A model generated the notes under the pieces. That model ran no database searches. It saw nothing but the letters and a program-made list of their open reading frames with translations, and had not been told where the DNA came from. From Paramecium pentaurelia (taxonomy: Eukaryota > Ciliophora > Oligohymenophorea > Peniculida > Parameciidae), in the NCBI GenBank assembly GCA_905183005.1, contig CAJJDO010000130.1, forward strand, positions 250,767 through 314,766: a stretch of DNA of 64,000 nucleotides. Direction: 5' to 3'. The translations under genes and the position numbers were made by a program. Below are positions 12,670 to 24,111 of this stretch, one piece after another (within the stretch, counting starts at the first letter, position 1; every line of letters starts with the position of its first letter).

Positions 12670-15167
12670 TCAAAATTCTTAGTCCCAATCAACAACTACA
12701 GTGCAGATCATATCAGGACTTGTATCTCTTTTAATCATTTCTAAAAAAGGAATTTCTTCAAAATTAGATTATTGAAGTTTAGGAATATGTGGAGGTTTAA
12801 TTTCCAACATTTCTAATTCTTCCTTTAAAATTATAATAATGAATAATTTACCCATTAAAATCCATCAAACCATGAATGAACTTTTAGAGCATCATAAGAT
12901 CCTCCTAATCTTAATTCAGGTGTCCTATTCATCAATTAATCCATTAGTTTAATAGCCTTAAAGTCTTTTAAAAATTAAGGGTACTCTACTCGCCCATTGA
13001 GAATGGCTTCTTAGATTATATATCTAAATAATAATGATTGATACGGATCATCATCTTCATTTCCTGCAAAGGGAACTTCTCCACACATTAATTCGAAAAA
13101 GCAAATTCCCAAAGACCATAAATCAGTAGAGAATGTGTAACCTTTACCTTTCAATATTTCAGGAGACATATAATGAGGTGTGCCAACAATAGTGTAAGTT
13201 TTAGAAGCTCTAGATTTTAAGACTTTGGCAGTACCCATATCTATAAGTTTTAAATACCCATTTTCCATAACAATAAAATTTTCTGGTTTAACATCTCTAT
13301 ATATAATATGATAGGAATGAAGTTTTTCTAATATATTAATCATCTAAGCAATATAAAATTGAGTCTCATAAGAATTCAACAAACCAAGATCTCTAATAAC
13401 ATGAAATAGTTCTTTCCCTTTAACATATTCAGTCAATAAATATATATAATTTTAATCTTTAAATGATCTATGAAAACATACTAAACTAGGATGATTTAAC
13501 AATTCTAAAACTTATTTCTCATTTTTCATGTGTCTTTCAGTATTATTTGCAATAATATTTACTTTTGGAATACATTTCATAACATGTAAATTTTATTATG
13601 GAATATCTTTAACTAAATAAGCATTTCCAAAAGTGCCTTCTCCTAAAAGTTATAATCCTATGAAATCTTCTAAAGTAAAAAGAGAATAATTGCTTTTTTA
13701 TCTTTTTTCCAATAAACTTGAAGATCCAGCTCTGTCTTTATTTTTCTTAACAACAGTTTCTAATTCTCCTCCAATACATTCAAAAAACTATTTAAATGTA
13801 AGTACAGATAAAGTTGTTTTACGAGTTGTTACAATATCTGAACTAATTTTTCGTTTAGATTCTTCAACTTAAAGGAATTTATCACCAAATAATTGACCAT
13901 TATTATAAATTTATCCATCAAACTCTAATTAACCATCAAGAATAATAATTAATTTATCAATCATTTAATTTTTCGAGAATAAATATTCTTTACTTTCATA
14001 TGTTTTAATTTTAAAATTTGATACTATTTTTTATATTTACATTTTAGTAAGATCTCTTAATTAAGGATGTTTTTCAAATGCCCATTTCTACATATTTGTA
14101 TAAATGATTAACTATGCAACTAAATAAATACAATTATTGTACCTGAATCTTCTCACCCAATATAGTTGTAATATCTTCTCTACTTAATGATAATAAATTA
14201 ACATCTTCATCATTTGCTTTTACAGTTGCTCCTCTTACACAATTACCAAATAAAGCTTATTCACCAAATGAATCTCCTTAATTCATATATCTTAAAAATT
14301 ATCCCTATTTTGTAACTGATACAATCCCTTTTTGTATAATATAGAATGAATTTGCCATATCACCTTCATTAACTATTAATTCACCCTATTTAAATTTCAA
14401 TGTTATTAACACATTTGCTATACTATCTCTCTATTCTTCAGTCATAAAGTCTTAATATTTAATAAACAACACAATACCGAAAAATTTAACTTAATCTAAG
14501 AATTTTCTATTTGTCTCATAAGCTTTTTATTGAATGTCTTCAACCGCTTTTCTAAATTTCTTTCTTTCTAACACCCAAAATCCACAATCTCCTATTGCCT
14601 ATACAGAGGCAGATCGTGGTGCATGATACATTAAAGCCAATTCACCAAAAAACTCTGGAGCCTTTAATACTCTCTTTACTTCATTATTTATGATTATTTT
14701 ACAATCTCCCCTTTCTTACTTATTAATTATGAAGTTCTACCAATTATAAAAAATAATGTTGCTTTGTCCCCTTATTTAAAAATATAATCTGTATTCTTGG
14801 CTGTTACATAATACATATCATCAATTAGCTTAGCTCTAACTTTAATACTCATCTTTACTTATCATTATTATCAAGTTAAGCAAACATAAAATGGTTTCCG
14901 AAAGCATTTAAAATCATCTAAAAATCAAATGGAGATTTTTCTTTCTGCTATTTTACTACATTCTCATGTATTTACTCTTCCAACACTTCTATTTTAGCCT
15001 AACGTTTCTTATCCCCTCTTCTTGGCTTTGTGATATAGTTGCATTTTACATACTTCTGCAGGTAAACTATTCATCGAGTAATTTCCCTTTTGAGGTTATA
15101 CTATAGGCATGGGATCAATGGTAATTTCAGGTTAAGGCTATGTAATTTTACTAATACAAACTCCCAT
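12670..15167 (-). CDS. cGMP-dependent protein kinase (PKG), three cNMP-binding domains
   Basis: Ser/Thr kinase activated by cyclic nucleotide binding, 786 aa. The N-terminus MGVCISK is a consensus for N-myristoylation plus palmitoylation, implying membrane attachment. Three cyclic-nucleotide-binding modules follow. The first has FFGELALMYHAPRSAS, the canonical phosphate-binding cassette. The second has SFGEQALFGNCVRGATV. A third, more divergent one precedes the kinase. The AGC kinase domain has GEGTFGNAYLV, IYRDVKPENF, DMGTAKV (DMG in place of DFG) and GTPHYMSPEIL. A short C-terminal tail ends VVDWDQEF. Five introns: 12823-12851 (29), 14112-14142 (31), 14715-14740 (26), 14836-14858 (23) and 15026-15053 (28). 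Three of them end AAG. The spliced length is exactly 787 codons, and each intron repairs a conserved motif. The three-domain layout matches ciliate/apicomplexan PKGs rather than the two-domain animal enzymes. Confidence 0.93.
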
Positions 15168-15663
15168 TTAAAAATAATTATTAAATACACATTCTAATTT
15201 TAAAGAAAATATTATTTTAATAATATGATTTATAAAAAGATATTCATTTATATAATTATTAAATTATTACCTAACCATGTTTAATATATCTTTTACATCA
15301 AACACTCCCCATCACCATTATTTAATAATAATTAAAGAATTTCAACATTCTACTCCTTCTTTTGTTAATTTTCTTAAGAAATACTAATGAAATTTGTGTA
15401 CTATCATTATATAATTATGCATCAAATATATATTATCTATACCTTAATTCTTAAATTAATAGATATTATATTCATTTAATGCTATCTTTATTTTATAAAA
15501 TTAAGTCTATTATACATAATTACTTTATATATGAATGTAACATTGATTATATATTATACAACTTTTGTTTAATAATGATTAGAGAATAATAATAGATATT
15601 AATAACAAATTATAATATTCTGATGGATATTACTTATGTAAACAAGAAAGATAATATAATGCC
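15168..15663. other. Intergenic, no gene seen
   Basis: 496 bp of AT-rich DNA upstream of PKG (start at 15167) and downstream of the small gene ending at 15664. Both strands were read with TGA as the only stop; no frame with protein-like composition or splice signals was found. Confidence 0.5.
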
Positions 15664-16289
15664 TCAAGAATCGAATTTTCTTTTCTAATATGGTCTACGC
15701 TATTTAAATGCCACTCTTCTATCTTATTCTGCCTTCTTCACAGAGTTTTCATTTTCCAAATTTGTCTTAATGAATGATTCTAATGTTCCTTTCCTAATAT
15801 TGAGATTTTAAGCTGGTAAAATCACAAATTTTTCTTAGGTCTTTAGATATAAAGGAAAGTGAGCAGTTTGATATGGCATATCATAATCTTTTAAATTACT
15901 TCTTGCAGCATTTATAGTCTATAAATGATATTTAATAAAATTACATTCTAAAATTCTTTGAAATGATCCTTAAGCTTCTTTCTTTAATTCATTATTTTTT
16001 CATTCATCATTGATCCCTACATCATGCATAATTTAACAAATTCTTCATCTTCAGCAGTTCTCCAATTCAAAATTTATCTCTAATTAAGTTAAAATTTATT
16101 AGAAACAGATTCCTAATGTGATCGATTATTATCTTCTGATTTAACTTCTTCATCAACTACTCTTTCATAATCATCTGGTGATTCTTAATAAGGATGTTGA
16201 CTTGATTTTTAACTAGTGTAATTACTAATATATTCATCAATTATATCAACATCTTATACATCGCTTTCTTCATCATTTAAACTAGACAT
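15664..16289 (-). CDS. Hypothetical protein, 199 aa
   Basis: A clean two-exon gene: ATG at 16289, one 26-nt intron at 15919-15944 (GTAATT...TATAG), stop at 15666-15664, exactly 200 codons. The first ~80 residues are acidic and disordered (MSSLNDEESDVQDVDIIDEY). The middle has NWRTAEDEEFVKLCMMQGSM. The C-terminal half contains PYQTAHFPLYLK, EKFVILPAQNLNIRKGTL and a basic tail ending RRPYQKRKFDS, suggesting a nuclear protein. I do not recognise the family. The neighbour downstream is PKG and upstream is CLAMP, both on the same strand. Confidence 0.7.
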
Positions 16290-16419
16290 AAGTCTATTTC
16301 AATTTCAATTTTTTAAAATATATAATATAATAATTATATTAGATTCAAATTGCTTATAAATAATATAAATCTATCAGCAATATATATATATGTTATAAAG
16401 AATTGAAAATAATAAGAAT

Positions 16420-17079
16420 TCATTATTTACCTTGTAATTGATTGATTAATCCTTAAATTTTATTATCTTTGATTTGTAATAGTTATTCAAGTTTCTTAAC
16501 TTTTAATTATAAAATTTCGACAGTTTCTTTCAGCTCTGTAATTGCTTAATTTTTTTCAGCCAAAATAAATCTTAAATCTTAGTTTTGTAGGGGATCTTCC
16601 TACACCTACTATTTTTGTTGCTATTATTATTACTATTATTTTTATTATTCAAGGGCTTTCTTTTCTAATTCTTTTTATTATTCAAAATATTTTTCTATTT
16701 TAATTTATAACAACTTTAACACTCTTTCAACAGCTTCAGGTGAACAAGCAATAACACTATCAATATCATTTTTGGATAATTGAAATCCAAGTTTTTTGAA
16801 TACCTAATAATTATATATTTGTGTACTTTTAAATTGAGAGTGCTCCAATTATATTACTTTTATTATACACTATGAGCTTAAGGGTAATTATGCTTTTCTA
16901 CTAATTTTGGAAGGTAATGATAAACAATTTCAGCTACCATGGCTCCATCTGCAAAATCTCTTTGAATATTCTTCTTTGGTCTTGAAAGTGGAATTTTATC
17001 GATCTGAAATTATGATTTTGTTATTTACCCAAGCATAGATATTTTACAATTCTAATTCAGAGAGAGGAGGTAAATCCAT
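16420..17079 (-). CDS. SPEF1: CLAMP / sperm flagellar protein 1 homologue
   Basis: Microtubule-binding calponin-homology protein of cilia, flagella and the ciliate cortex, 203 aa, typical size. The N-terminal CH (DUF1042) domain begins MDLPPLSELELQNIYAW and continues with IPLSRPKKNIQRDFADGAMV, AEIVYHYLPKLVEKHNYP and NWSTLNLKVFKKLGF, all hallmark segments. The C-terminal part is a Gln-rich stretch followed by a coiled coil (LAEKNQAITELKETVEIL, then VKKLEQLLQIKDNKI), the known dimerisation region. Two introns: 16804-16826 (23 nt, TAG) and 17004-17028 (25 nt, ending TTTCAG), giving 204 codons. Divergent from the gene at 17256 across 176 bp. Confidence 0.93.
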
Positions 17080-17255
17080 CAAGAATGCACAACTTATATA
17101 AAGAAAATTTAAATAATCTCAAAAATTATTTTTATTCTCGATTAAAGTATATATTTAAGTTATGAAATAATCAAGATTCCATAATCTTCAAAAGAGATGC
17201 TTTAATCTTTATGAAATTATTGTAATTTTATAATTTAATTTTATAGTAATAATAA

Positions 17256-18313
17256 ATGTTATTATTATCTTAGCACTAATCAACTTAATTAGAAGAATTA
17301 GAAAACTTAAAGGCATCCATTTTAGTTTAATAATCTTCTCGTTCTAGAAATCTTTCAAATGAAAGACCATAAACCTATTAAAGATAATTACAATTTTCTA
17401 TAGAAAATCCAAGACATAGAAATAAAGCACAATCTTTTTCTGTTGAAAAACAAGTAAATAATGAAAAATATTCTATTAGTTGAATTTAAGTTCATAGAAC
17501 TAAAAGGTTGAAAATTTAATTGCAACTTGGATGCATCAAAAAAATTCATCATCTTTACATTCAAGTTCAAATGTAGTTGTACCTTCTTAATTTATTAATG
17601 ATGTACGTTCAGCATAATAATTGGATAATCAAAACAAGGAATCCAACAAACCTCATATCATTATAGAGGAAGATGTCTTGTTTAGTGAAGAAACAGAACC
17701 ATACATTTAAAACAATAAAACTAAGTAGGTTAAAACTCCTATCCATCTTATTGTTCCTAACAAGAATAACAAAGATTAATGTATTAAATTTTTAAATAAA
17801 GAAAGCCAAGAAATGAGGAAAAATAACAAAGGCAAGAAATAAAATAATTATAATTACCATAAACCATAAACAACAAAAATTAATACAGGAAATTAAACAA
17901 AATCATCACCTCTTGTATTTAAAGAATAATCACTATAGAACCCTATGAAAATATCATAAATAGATTAATCCAAACTTACTAATCAATAGAGTGCAACAAA
18001 TAATTAAAATTTAAATAATAAGAATAAATAATATTCTTCAAAAATAGTCAAAAAAAGTAGTTCAAGTATCCATGAAGAAAATTAATAAGAAAATTATTAA
18101 TTCATTCCAGAATTAGTAAGATTAAAAGAGTAGATTTTATCAACATACTTAAAATAAAATCGAGCTCTAATTGGTTCTTAAAATTAAATCGTTAAGTATT
18201 TGAGTATAATAAAATTAGAAATTTTGATGAAATTCTCTCAATTTTAAAGTAGGATTTCCCCAAATGAAAATATAGAGTATAAAATATTAAGATTTATCAT
18301 TTAAATGTTTTGA
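17256..18313 (+). CDS. Low-complexity Gln/Asn/Ser-rich protein, 3' end uncertain
   Basis: The frame starts at the ATG at 17256. It has one convincing 26-nt intron (17454-17479, TAG) and reaches a TGA at 18311-18313 for 343 residues. The composition is strongly N, Q, S and K rich, with an acidic patch (PHIIIEEDVLFSEETEPY). No domain is recognised; it looks like a disordered regulatory or cytoskeletal protein. An alternative 23-nt intron near 18170 (GTTCTT...GTTAAG) gives a more protein-like continuation (FEYNKIRNFDEILSILK). That frame then meets TGAs at 18316, 18400, 18547 and 18625 before a final stop at 18880-18882. Either the gene ends at 18313, or its 3' part is decayed or has introns I could not find. 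Confidence 0.5.
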
Positions 18314-18882
18314 GTTGATTTAAAAAACCTTCAATATGTTTTAAACACTTGAATGTTTTCACTTTACATTATTTAAAGCTATTTCAGCTTCAAATTTTAT
18401 GAAATCTAAATATTCAAGAACTTAATCTTTCTTTTCTATAAAAAGATGATATCCAATCATTATTTCATAAAAGAGATTACCACCAGCTTCCATAATAAAA
18501 GATGAAGTATTTCATTTATGAAGAAAGAACCTTTAAATAATATTAATGAGACAAGATATTTAATATTCAAGTTTTGTTTCTTGACACTTTAACAACAAAA
18601 GCCATTTATGAAGGTTATTATTTTTGAATTCTAAGTGATAAACATTACACTCCATAAAATATAACTCAAACTAAGAAATAGATAGCAGAGACAGGCAATC
18701 AAAATGCTATATAAAATTCTTATTATGAGGTAGTTAACTATAGAGATTCAATTTTTGAACAAAACTTCAATTATAAAATTCATCTTTCTAAAAATTAAAT
18801 TTACTTAAGTAAAATAAGAGAGTGTACATTAATTATTCAAAGAGAAAACTTAGTTAGTGTTCTATTGATCAAAAAGAAATGA
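18314..18882 (+). pseudogene. Coding-like tract with four in-frame TGAs
   Basis: Downstream of the 17256 gene, one plus-strand frame reads with protein-like composition (for example SLFHKRDYHQLPQ, then TTKAIYEGYYF, ILSDKHYTPQNI, YYEVVNYRDSIFEQNF). It contains TGAs at 18316-18318, 18400-18402, 18547-18549 and 18625-18627. Several fall where Trp would read naturally. However, four TGAs in about 190 codons is near chance expectation in this base composition, so the case rests only on texture. It may be a decayed continuation of the preceding gene or untranslated DNA. Confidence 0.25.
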
Positions 18883-18941
18883 ATTTAGATATTAATATAA
18901 TATATTTTAACATTTTAAATTGATTGATTATGTGATTATAT

Positions 18942-19642
18942 TCAACAACAAATACTTCTTTTTTTCTAGTTAGGAATTTCTGTTACTTTTTCATTTTCTC
19001 CAATCTTTCCTATTTTGATTCCATGATTTGGATCATGAGGATCAATTTAATTAGATTTAATGTTTTAGTAAATTTTCTTTGTTAAAGATTCAAATATAAA
19101 TTCTACATTTTCTCCAGTTTTTGCAGAAGTCTCTTAGAATTAACATCCTAATTGGATTGATAATTATTTTCCTTCATCATAACTAACTTTTCTATCTTTT
19201 AAATCACATTTGTTGCCTACTAATAAAAATTCAATTCTATTATTAGTGTCTTATTTCACATCTTTAACCCATGTTTAAATTCTATCAAATGTTATTCTCC
19301 TTGTAATATCATAAACCAAGAAACAACCAATCGATCTATACATATAAAAATGATTTTTAATACCCCCTATAATATGCTCTAGTTATAGAACGAAAGGACT
19401 CTTAGCCTGCCTGAATATAATTAAATAATACCGTATCCCATAGCTATAATTTAATTAGTTTATCATCATAGATAACTTCTTTAGATCCATATTCAACCCC
19501 AATGGTAGCATCATATCCAACTTGGAATCTGGCTTCTGTGTATTATAACAATAAACAACTCTTTCCAACATCTAACTTAATTCATTCAGTTACTTGATTC
19601 TCCTACAATAATGAACTTGAATAAATAATGATAATTATTCAT
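18942..19642 (-). CDS. Rab2-like small GTPase
   Basis: Rab-family switch for membrane traffic (Rab2 acts at ER-Golgi and on dense-core/secretory vesicles), 209 aa. All G motifs are present: GESNVGKS (P-loop), TIGVEYG (switch I), WDTAGQESFRSITRAYYRG (G3/switch II), VGNKCDLKD (G4) and ETSAKTG (G5). The protein ends in -Cys-Cys, the geranylgeranylation signal. The N-terminus YHYLFKFIIVGES and the VYDITRR segment fit Rab2/Rab4/Rab14, best Rab2. Three introns: 19336-19363 (28), 19411-19431 (21, ending CAG) and 19572-19593 (22), giving exactly 210 codons. Only 10 bp separate its start from the stop of the USP14 gene upstream on the same strand. Confidence 0.93.
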
Positions 19643-19652
19643 TTTTATAATA

Positions 19653-21321
19653 TCACTCAATTTCTAATCTTCTATACAGTAGATAATAACCCATATGCCA
19701 ATCTCCACCACCTCTTAATTCCATAATTTGTTCTATTTTCTTTTCAAATGTCTTTTCATCATCATACTATATCCAATTATCACCTGAATGATGAACCCAT
19801 GCCATATAATGTCCAGAATCAGCCTCTCTTCCAGTATGAGCTATTAATTAAATAATTAATTACTTAAAACTCCAATTAACTCATAATTTCCTGTAACTAA
19901 TCCAAATCCATGTTTTCTATATAACTAATCATCATGATTCTTTATTTCTTCTTATTATTTTTTAGCCTTAAATAATTTATAAATTTCTCTTGTATCATCA
20001 GGTATCATCTTTCCAGATGCCTCTAAATCTTTCTTAAATTATTCTAATTCATCAGTCTCTTTAGCAGCCATCTCCAAAAGTTTCTTTTTCTCATATTCTC
20101 TTCCTGCTAATAATTATTCTTATAATTCAGGAGCACAGAAGTCAAATAAATCTAAAATTTTTGGGAATGCAACATTTCTCAATATTTTAGCCTTAACTCC
20201 TTCCTTACCTTATACTCCTTATTTCCAATAAAATCTAACCATTTAACATAATAAATAACTTGGCTTTAATAATATAAACAATATATCTTACTAATTTAAA
20301 AATTCTTTGTGTTTTTTTATAGATATGAGTTTGTTGATCTATTTCAGAAATTTTCTCTAATTATTCTTCCAAACTCACTGTAATACCTTCTATTAAAGTA
20401 CTAACTGGTCTACTTTGGTTATCAATTATACACATTAATTTCTTTCCTTTTTCAATACTCACTTTTTTAGGTTCATCTGGAAGATCTTAATTCTCAATTG
20501 TTGATTTTAATTCAATTTCAAATAGATCTTTAATTAAATTTTTTTATAATCCCTCCTCATTCTCATATGTAGTTAATGGTTCAATTGTTTAAAGAATATT
20601 TTAAAAACATTCATCAGCATCCTATTATTTAAATGACATATGGTTTTCTCTTTAAGCGAATTCTGGATATAACTAAAAGAGAATCTAGACATATTTTAGA
20701 AATTAATTACGCTAAGAAAATTAAATGGTTTAAATGATTCACCTTTACTTTCAAGTTATTAGAAGACATCATTTAATGCATTAAATAATTTAACACTAGG
20801 TCCTTATCCTTACTTTGCATTATTCTTTACGTATTCATTCAACTCATTAACTCTTCTCAAAATTTAAATTGAGGCATTCATATAACATGTATTTCCTTAA
20901 TTGACTAATCCTATTGGTAAAACAATCTAATATGTTTGTATTTAATATCATACTCCTGCTTTCTATTTCAATAAGATAGCCTTCTATTCTGGAGTGAGAT
21001 CTTCTTCAAAGATTTTCTTACCCTATTTCAAATTTAAAAGATGCTCTTCTCTTGCACCCATAACCATAATTTATTAACCCTAAGATATAAATGCTTTATA
21101 CATTTTTGAGATTCAATTTAGAAAGATCTTAGTCTTATTTCAAGAGAGATCCTTTGATCATAATCTTTTATTTTTGAATGGGAACTTTGAGAATTTCTTC
21201 AAGTGTCTCTTAAAATTTGAGTACAGTTCCATTAAGATCAATAGGTACATTTTTGTGAATTTCTGTAGTATACTTGATTTCTAATTATATTAACTTATGT
21301 TCTTCCTCTATTTGAGCCATA
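19653..21321 (-). CDS. USP14: Proteasome-associated deubiquitinase USP14/Ubp6
   Basis: Cysteine protease that trims ubiquitin chains on proteasome-bound substrates. An N-terminal ubiquitin-like domain (about residues 10-85; KQKIMIKGSLLK, then LNLKNGQQIMVMG) precedes the USP domain. The catalytic Cys box is GLVNQGNTCYMNA, followed by KQQDADECF. The His box is SGHYMAWVHHSGDNW, with the Asp/Asn box WIQYDDEK and the family ending GGGDWHMGYYLLY. At least five mini-introns interrupt it, including 22-nt and 27-nt ones in the UBL-USP linker and a 26-nt one before FQLYPEF, all ending TAG. The start MAQIEEEHKLIQLEI at 21321 begins just before the ubiquitin-like fold, as in the family. The gene is divergent from SF-assemblin by 40 bp. 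Confidence 0.9.
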
Positions 21322-21361
21322 TTTGATTAAATATTATTTTTTAAATAAATTTGTTATTAAA

Positions 21362-22195
21362 ATGAATCCAAATACACCCTTCAATGAACGCTTCCATAAA
21401 ATTTAAGAGAAATTAAATTCTATTCCATTATAACATGATTAATCTAAGGCTCATAGAATTGATACAATATGTGGAAGAATTACAGCAGTTGAAGAAAGAA
21501 CTCAAGACACAATCACATCTTACAACAGAAAACTTGTAATTTTATGATATATAAATCTTTTTAGCATTCATTAAAAGATGAAATAGTTCGTTTGTAGAAA
21601 TAAATTGAGGAAGAAAATAATGCATTTGAAACTCAATTTGAACAAAGAGTAAGAGAGATAGCAGCATTTGAAAGTCGTATCACAACTAAATTGGAATAGG
21701 AAATTGCATTAAGAAGAGATGGTAATCTAAAATTACAAGGATATTTGGATGAGAAGGTATTGAATAAATCATAATAATTTATTAGGTTGTTTACTTGAAA
21801 TCTGATATTTAAACTGAAGGAAAGATCAGATAAGAATAGATAGAGAACATTACTACATCTTTAGAGAATGATCTACCAAAATTATATGACATGGTGAAAA
21901 CAGAAGGATAAGATAGAGAAGACAATGACAATGGAACTTTGAGAAGAGCAGGAGATGAAATACGTCGTCTTAATGAAGGTTTAGGAAATTAAAAGAAATT
22001 GAGGTATCTATTAGATTATAGCATATTCTTAGAGAAGAATCAGAAACAGCCATATTTGAGATGCTCAAAGATCTAGTATCAAGAGTAAAGAGTGAAATTG
22101 AGGAAGAGAAGAAACTTAGAGAAGAATCTCAAGAATCATTATTAGGTTTACTAGAAGATGCAGCAAATAAAATTTACAGAGCAGCAAAAGATTGA
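21362..22195 (+). CDS. SF-assemblin / beta-giardin-type striated fibre protein
   Basis: Coiled-coil protein that forms striated basal-body-associated rootlets, 248 aa, close to family size. The head is short (MNPNTPFNERFHKIQEKL). It is followed by the conserved segment ICGRITAVEERTQDTITSYN and a continuous heptad-rich rod (LKDEIVRLQKQIEEENNAFE; RIENITTSLENDL-like repeats), ending ANKIYRAAKD. Three 29-nt introns (starting GTAATT, GTATTG and GTATCT, all ending TAG) give exactly 249 codons; the last one removes a tract that would otherwise shift frame before the REESETAIFEML segment. In Paramecium such proteins build the kinetodesmal/striated rootlets of the cortex, which fits the CLAMP gene 4 kb away. 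Confidence 0.88.
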
Positions 22196-22611
22196 TTATT
22201 CAATAAAATATATAAATATATTCAAATAAATTTTATTTTTTCTTATTTATTTTAATTTCTATTTCTTTCATTTTTTATTATATTCTAATAATTATCATAT
22301 TATTTCTCTTATATTATTATCTTTTAAAATATAATAAACTTTATCAAATCCTTTAAAAATCTCAAAAATAATGTCTCATTTATTCTTATTTGAATCTTCA
22401 TTACTTAAAGCTTAACACAGTATTTAAATAAATAAATCTAGATTATTCACAATACAATACTTTGCTATAATAACTATATTTTTGATGAATAACGTAATCT
22501 AATACATATTTGTTTCATTTAAATAAGAAATAATAATAAAAAATAAATCTAACAATAATAAGGAGTTTACCTGTTTTAATTTCAGGTTTAAATTGTTTAT
22601 TTATTAATTTA
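22196..22611. other. Intergenic, no gene seen
   Basis: 416 bp, mostly T-rich then A-rich simple sequence between SF-assemblin and the small gene at 22612. No supported frame on either strand. Confidence 0.5.
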
Positions 22612-23025
22612 ATGAAATCTTCAAAGTCGATTTCAAGCAACAAAACTACTACCTCAAGTACTTCCTTTATTCTTAATACTATACCGATTTCAAGGTAATA
22701 TCATTTATAATCCATAAAGAAAACACAACAATTAGCCAAGTATTCAACCTTTATAAAAGTCAACATCAATAATGAAAAAACCATACATTATGATTTCTCC
22801 TAAATTAATTTAGGAATTTGATGAGAACAACACACAAAGAACTAAACTACTTTTTGAAAATCGACTTTCCTTATTGTAGACTAATGTACAATCTAAATCG
22901 GAATCTCAAATTCCAAATACTGAAGGCTAGACACTAACATCCAGAGTTAGAAAGCGAACTGCCCCTATTAGGTATAAGTTATTTATAAAATTAGATTGTC
23001 AATGCGTTTGCCTACACAACTTTGA
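22612..23025 (+). CDS. Small Ser/Thr/basic hypothetical protein
   Basis: ATG at 22612 opens a Ser/Thr/Lys-rich N-terminus (MKSSKSISSNKTTTSSTSF). A 25-nt intron ending AAAG follows (GTAATA...CATAAAG, near 22696-22720), then KKPYIMISPKLIQEFDEN and a basic end (SRVRKRTAPIR). A consensus 23-nt intron (GTATAAG...ATTAG, 22970s-22990s) leads to a stop at 23023-23025, for 121 residues. If that intron is not spliced the frame stays open to about 23290, with a K/N/I/F-rich tail typical of untranslated AT-rich DNA, so I prefer the shorter form. No domain is recognised. Confidence 0.5.
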
Positions 23026-24111
23026 ATTATAATTTGAAGAAATTAATGATTTTAAGAATTTATATAATATATTTAAAATCAATATGATAAAATTATATGA
23101 AATTATCATGACAAAAACTCGCAGAAAATTCATATGTTAATTTCGAATTATAAAAAATATTAATCCATTTGGAATTCAAAAGTTTCGATATATATGTTAT
23201 TCAAATGATTAAATTAGAAAATATATAATTTAATAGAAATAATCATTTATCAATTTATATAAACATAAAATTGAAGTATAATTGATTTGATTATATTGAG
23301 ATATTTTGATAACAAATTATCTAATAAGCCTTTTAGATATAAGAATATAATAGCCTAAGCATTTCTTTAGAAATATATATTCATAATCTTTTCAAAAGAA
23401 TCTAATACATAGGCTATTTTAAATAAATATAACTCAACAATTAAAGGATGGAACTAGATTTAATAATTGTAATATCTAAAACCTTAATGTCCATTGAATA
23501 AAAGTGTATAAATAATCTATTGAGTATCATATTTTTATGAAAGAGACTTTCAGTATAACTTTAATAACAATAATGTTCTAAAATAATTTCATAAAATATA
23601 CAAAAATAGAAAAAATATTCAAAAAGAAATTGATTAAAGTCACTATTTAGGTAAGAACTATTTTTTATATGTAAATATATTTATTCTACAATAGATTATA
23701 ATTATAAAGACTTTCATTATTGTTTTATCAAATATAATAATAAAATATAGAAATAATTTTAAAAAACATCTTCTTTTCTTTGGCTTTCTTCAAAATGGAA
23801 TTTAATTAAATTGTTGATAAAAATATTTATAAATATCTATGATTTACAAATTTATTCTATATATATAAAAGACTTAATATTAAATTTAGAAAAGTGACTA
23901 TAATAATTATGTACATTAGAAAATAGAAGATTATTATTCTAAAATGAATTCTTTCGAAATTAAATAATATTATAGTAAATAATTAATATTAGTTTGCTGG
24001 AGAATGTAATATAAGTATGATATAAAATTAATCATAAGTAACAATAAAATATTAAAGTAGTATAATTTACATTAAATTAAATATGACAACAGACATTTGT
24101 TTAAAGAGTAA
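23026..24111. other. Long intergenic region, no gene seen
   Basis: 1086 bp of A/T-only-looking sequence, long for this compact genome. I found no frame with convincing composition or splice signals on either strand. Confidence 0.5.

Noticed and set aside
22970..23292. Long C-terminal extension of the small gene at 22612.
   Set aside because: It requires retaining a perfect 23-nt intron, and the extension has the K/N/I/F/Y-only texture of untranslated AT-rich DNA.
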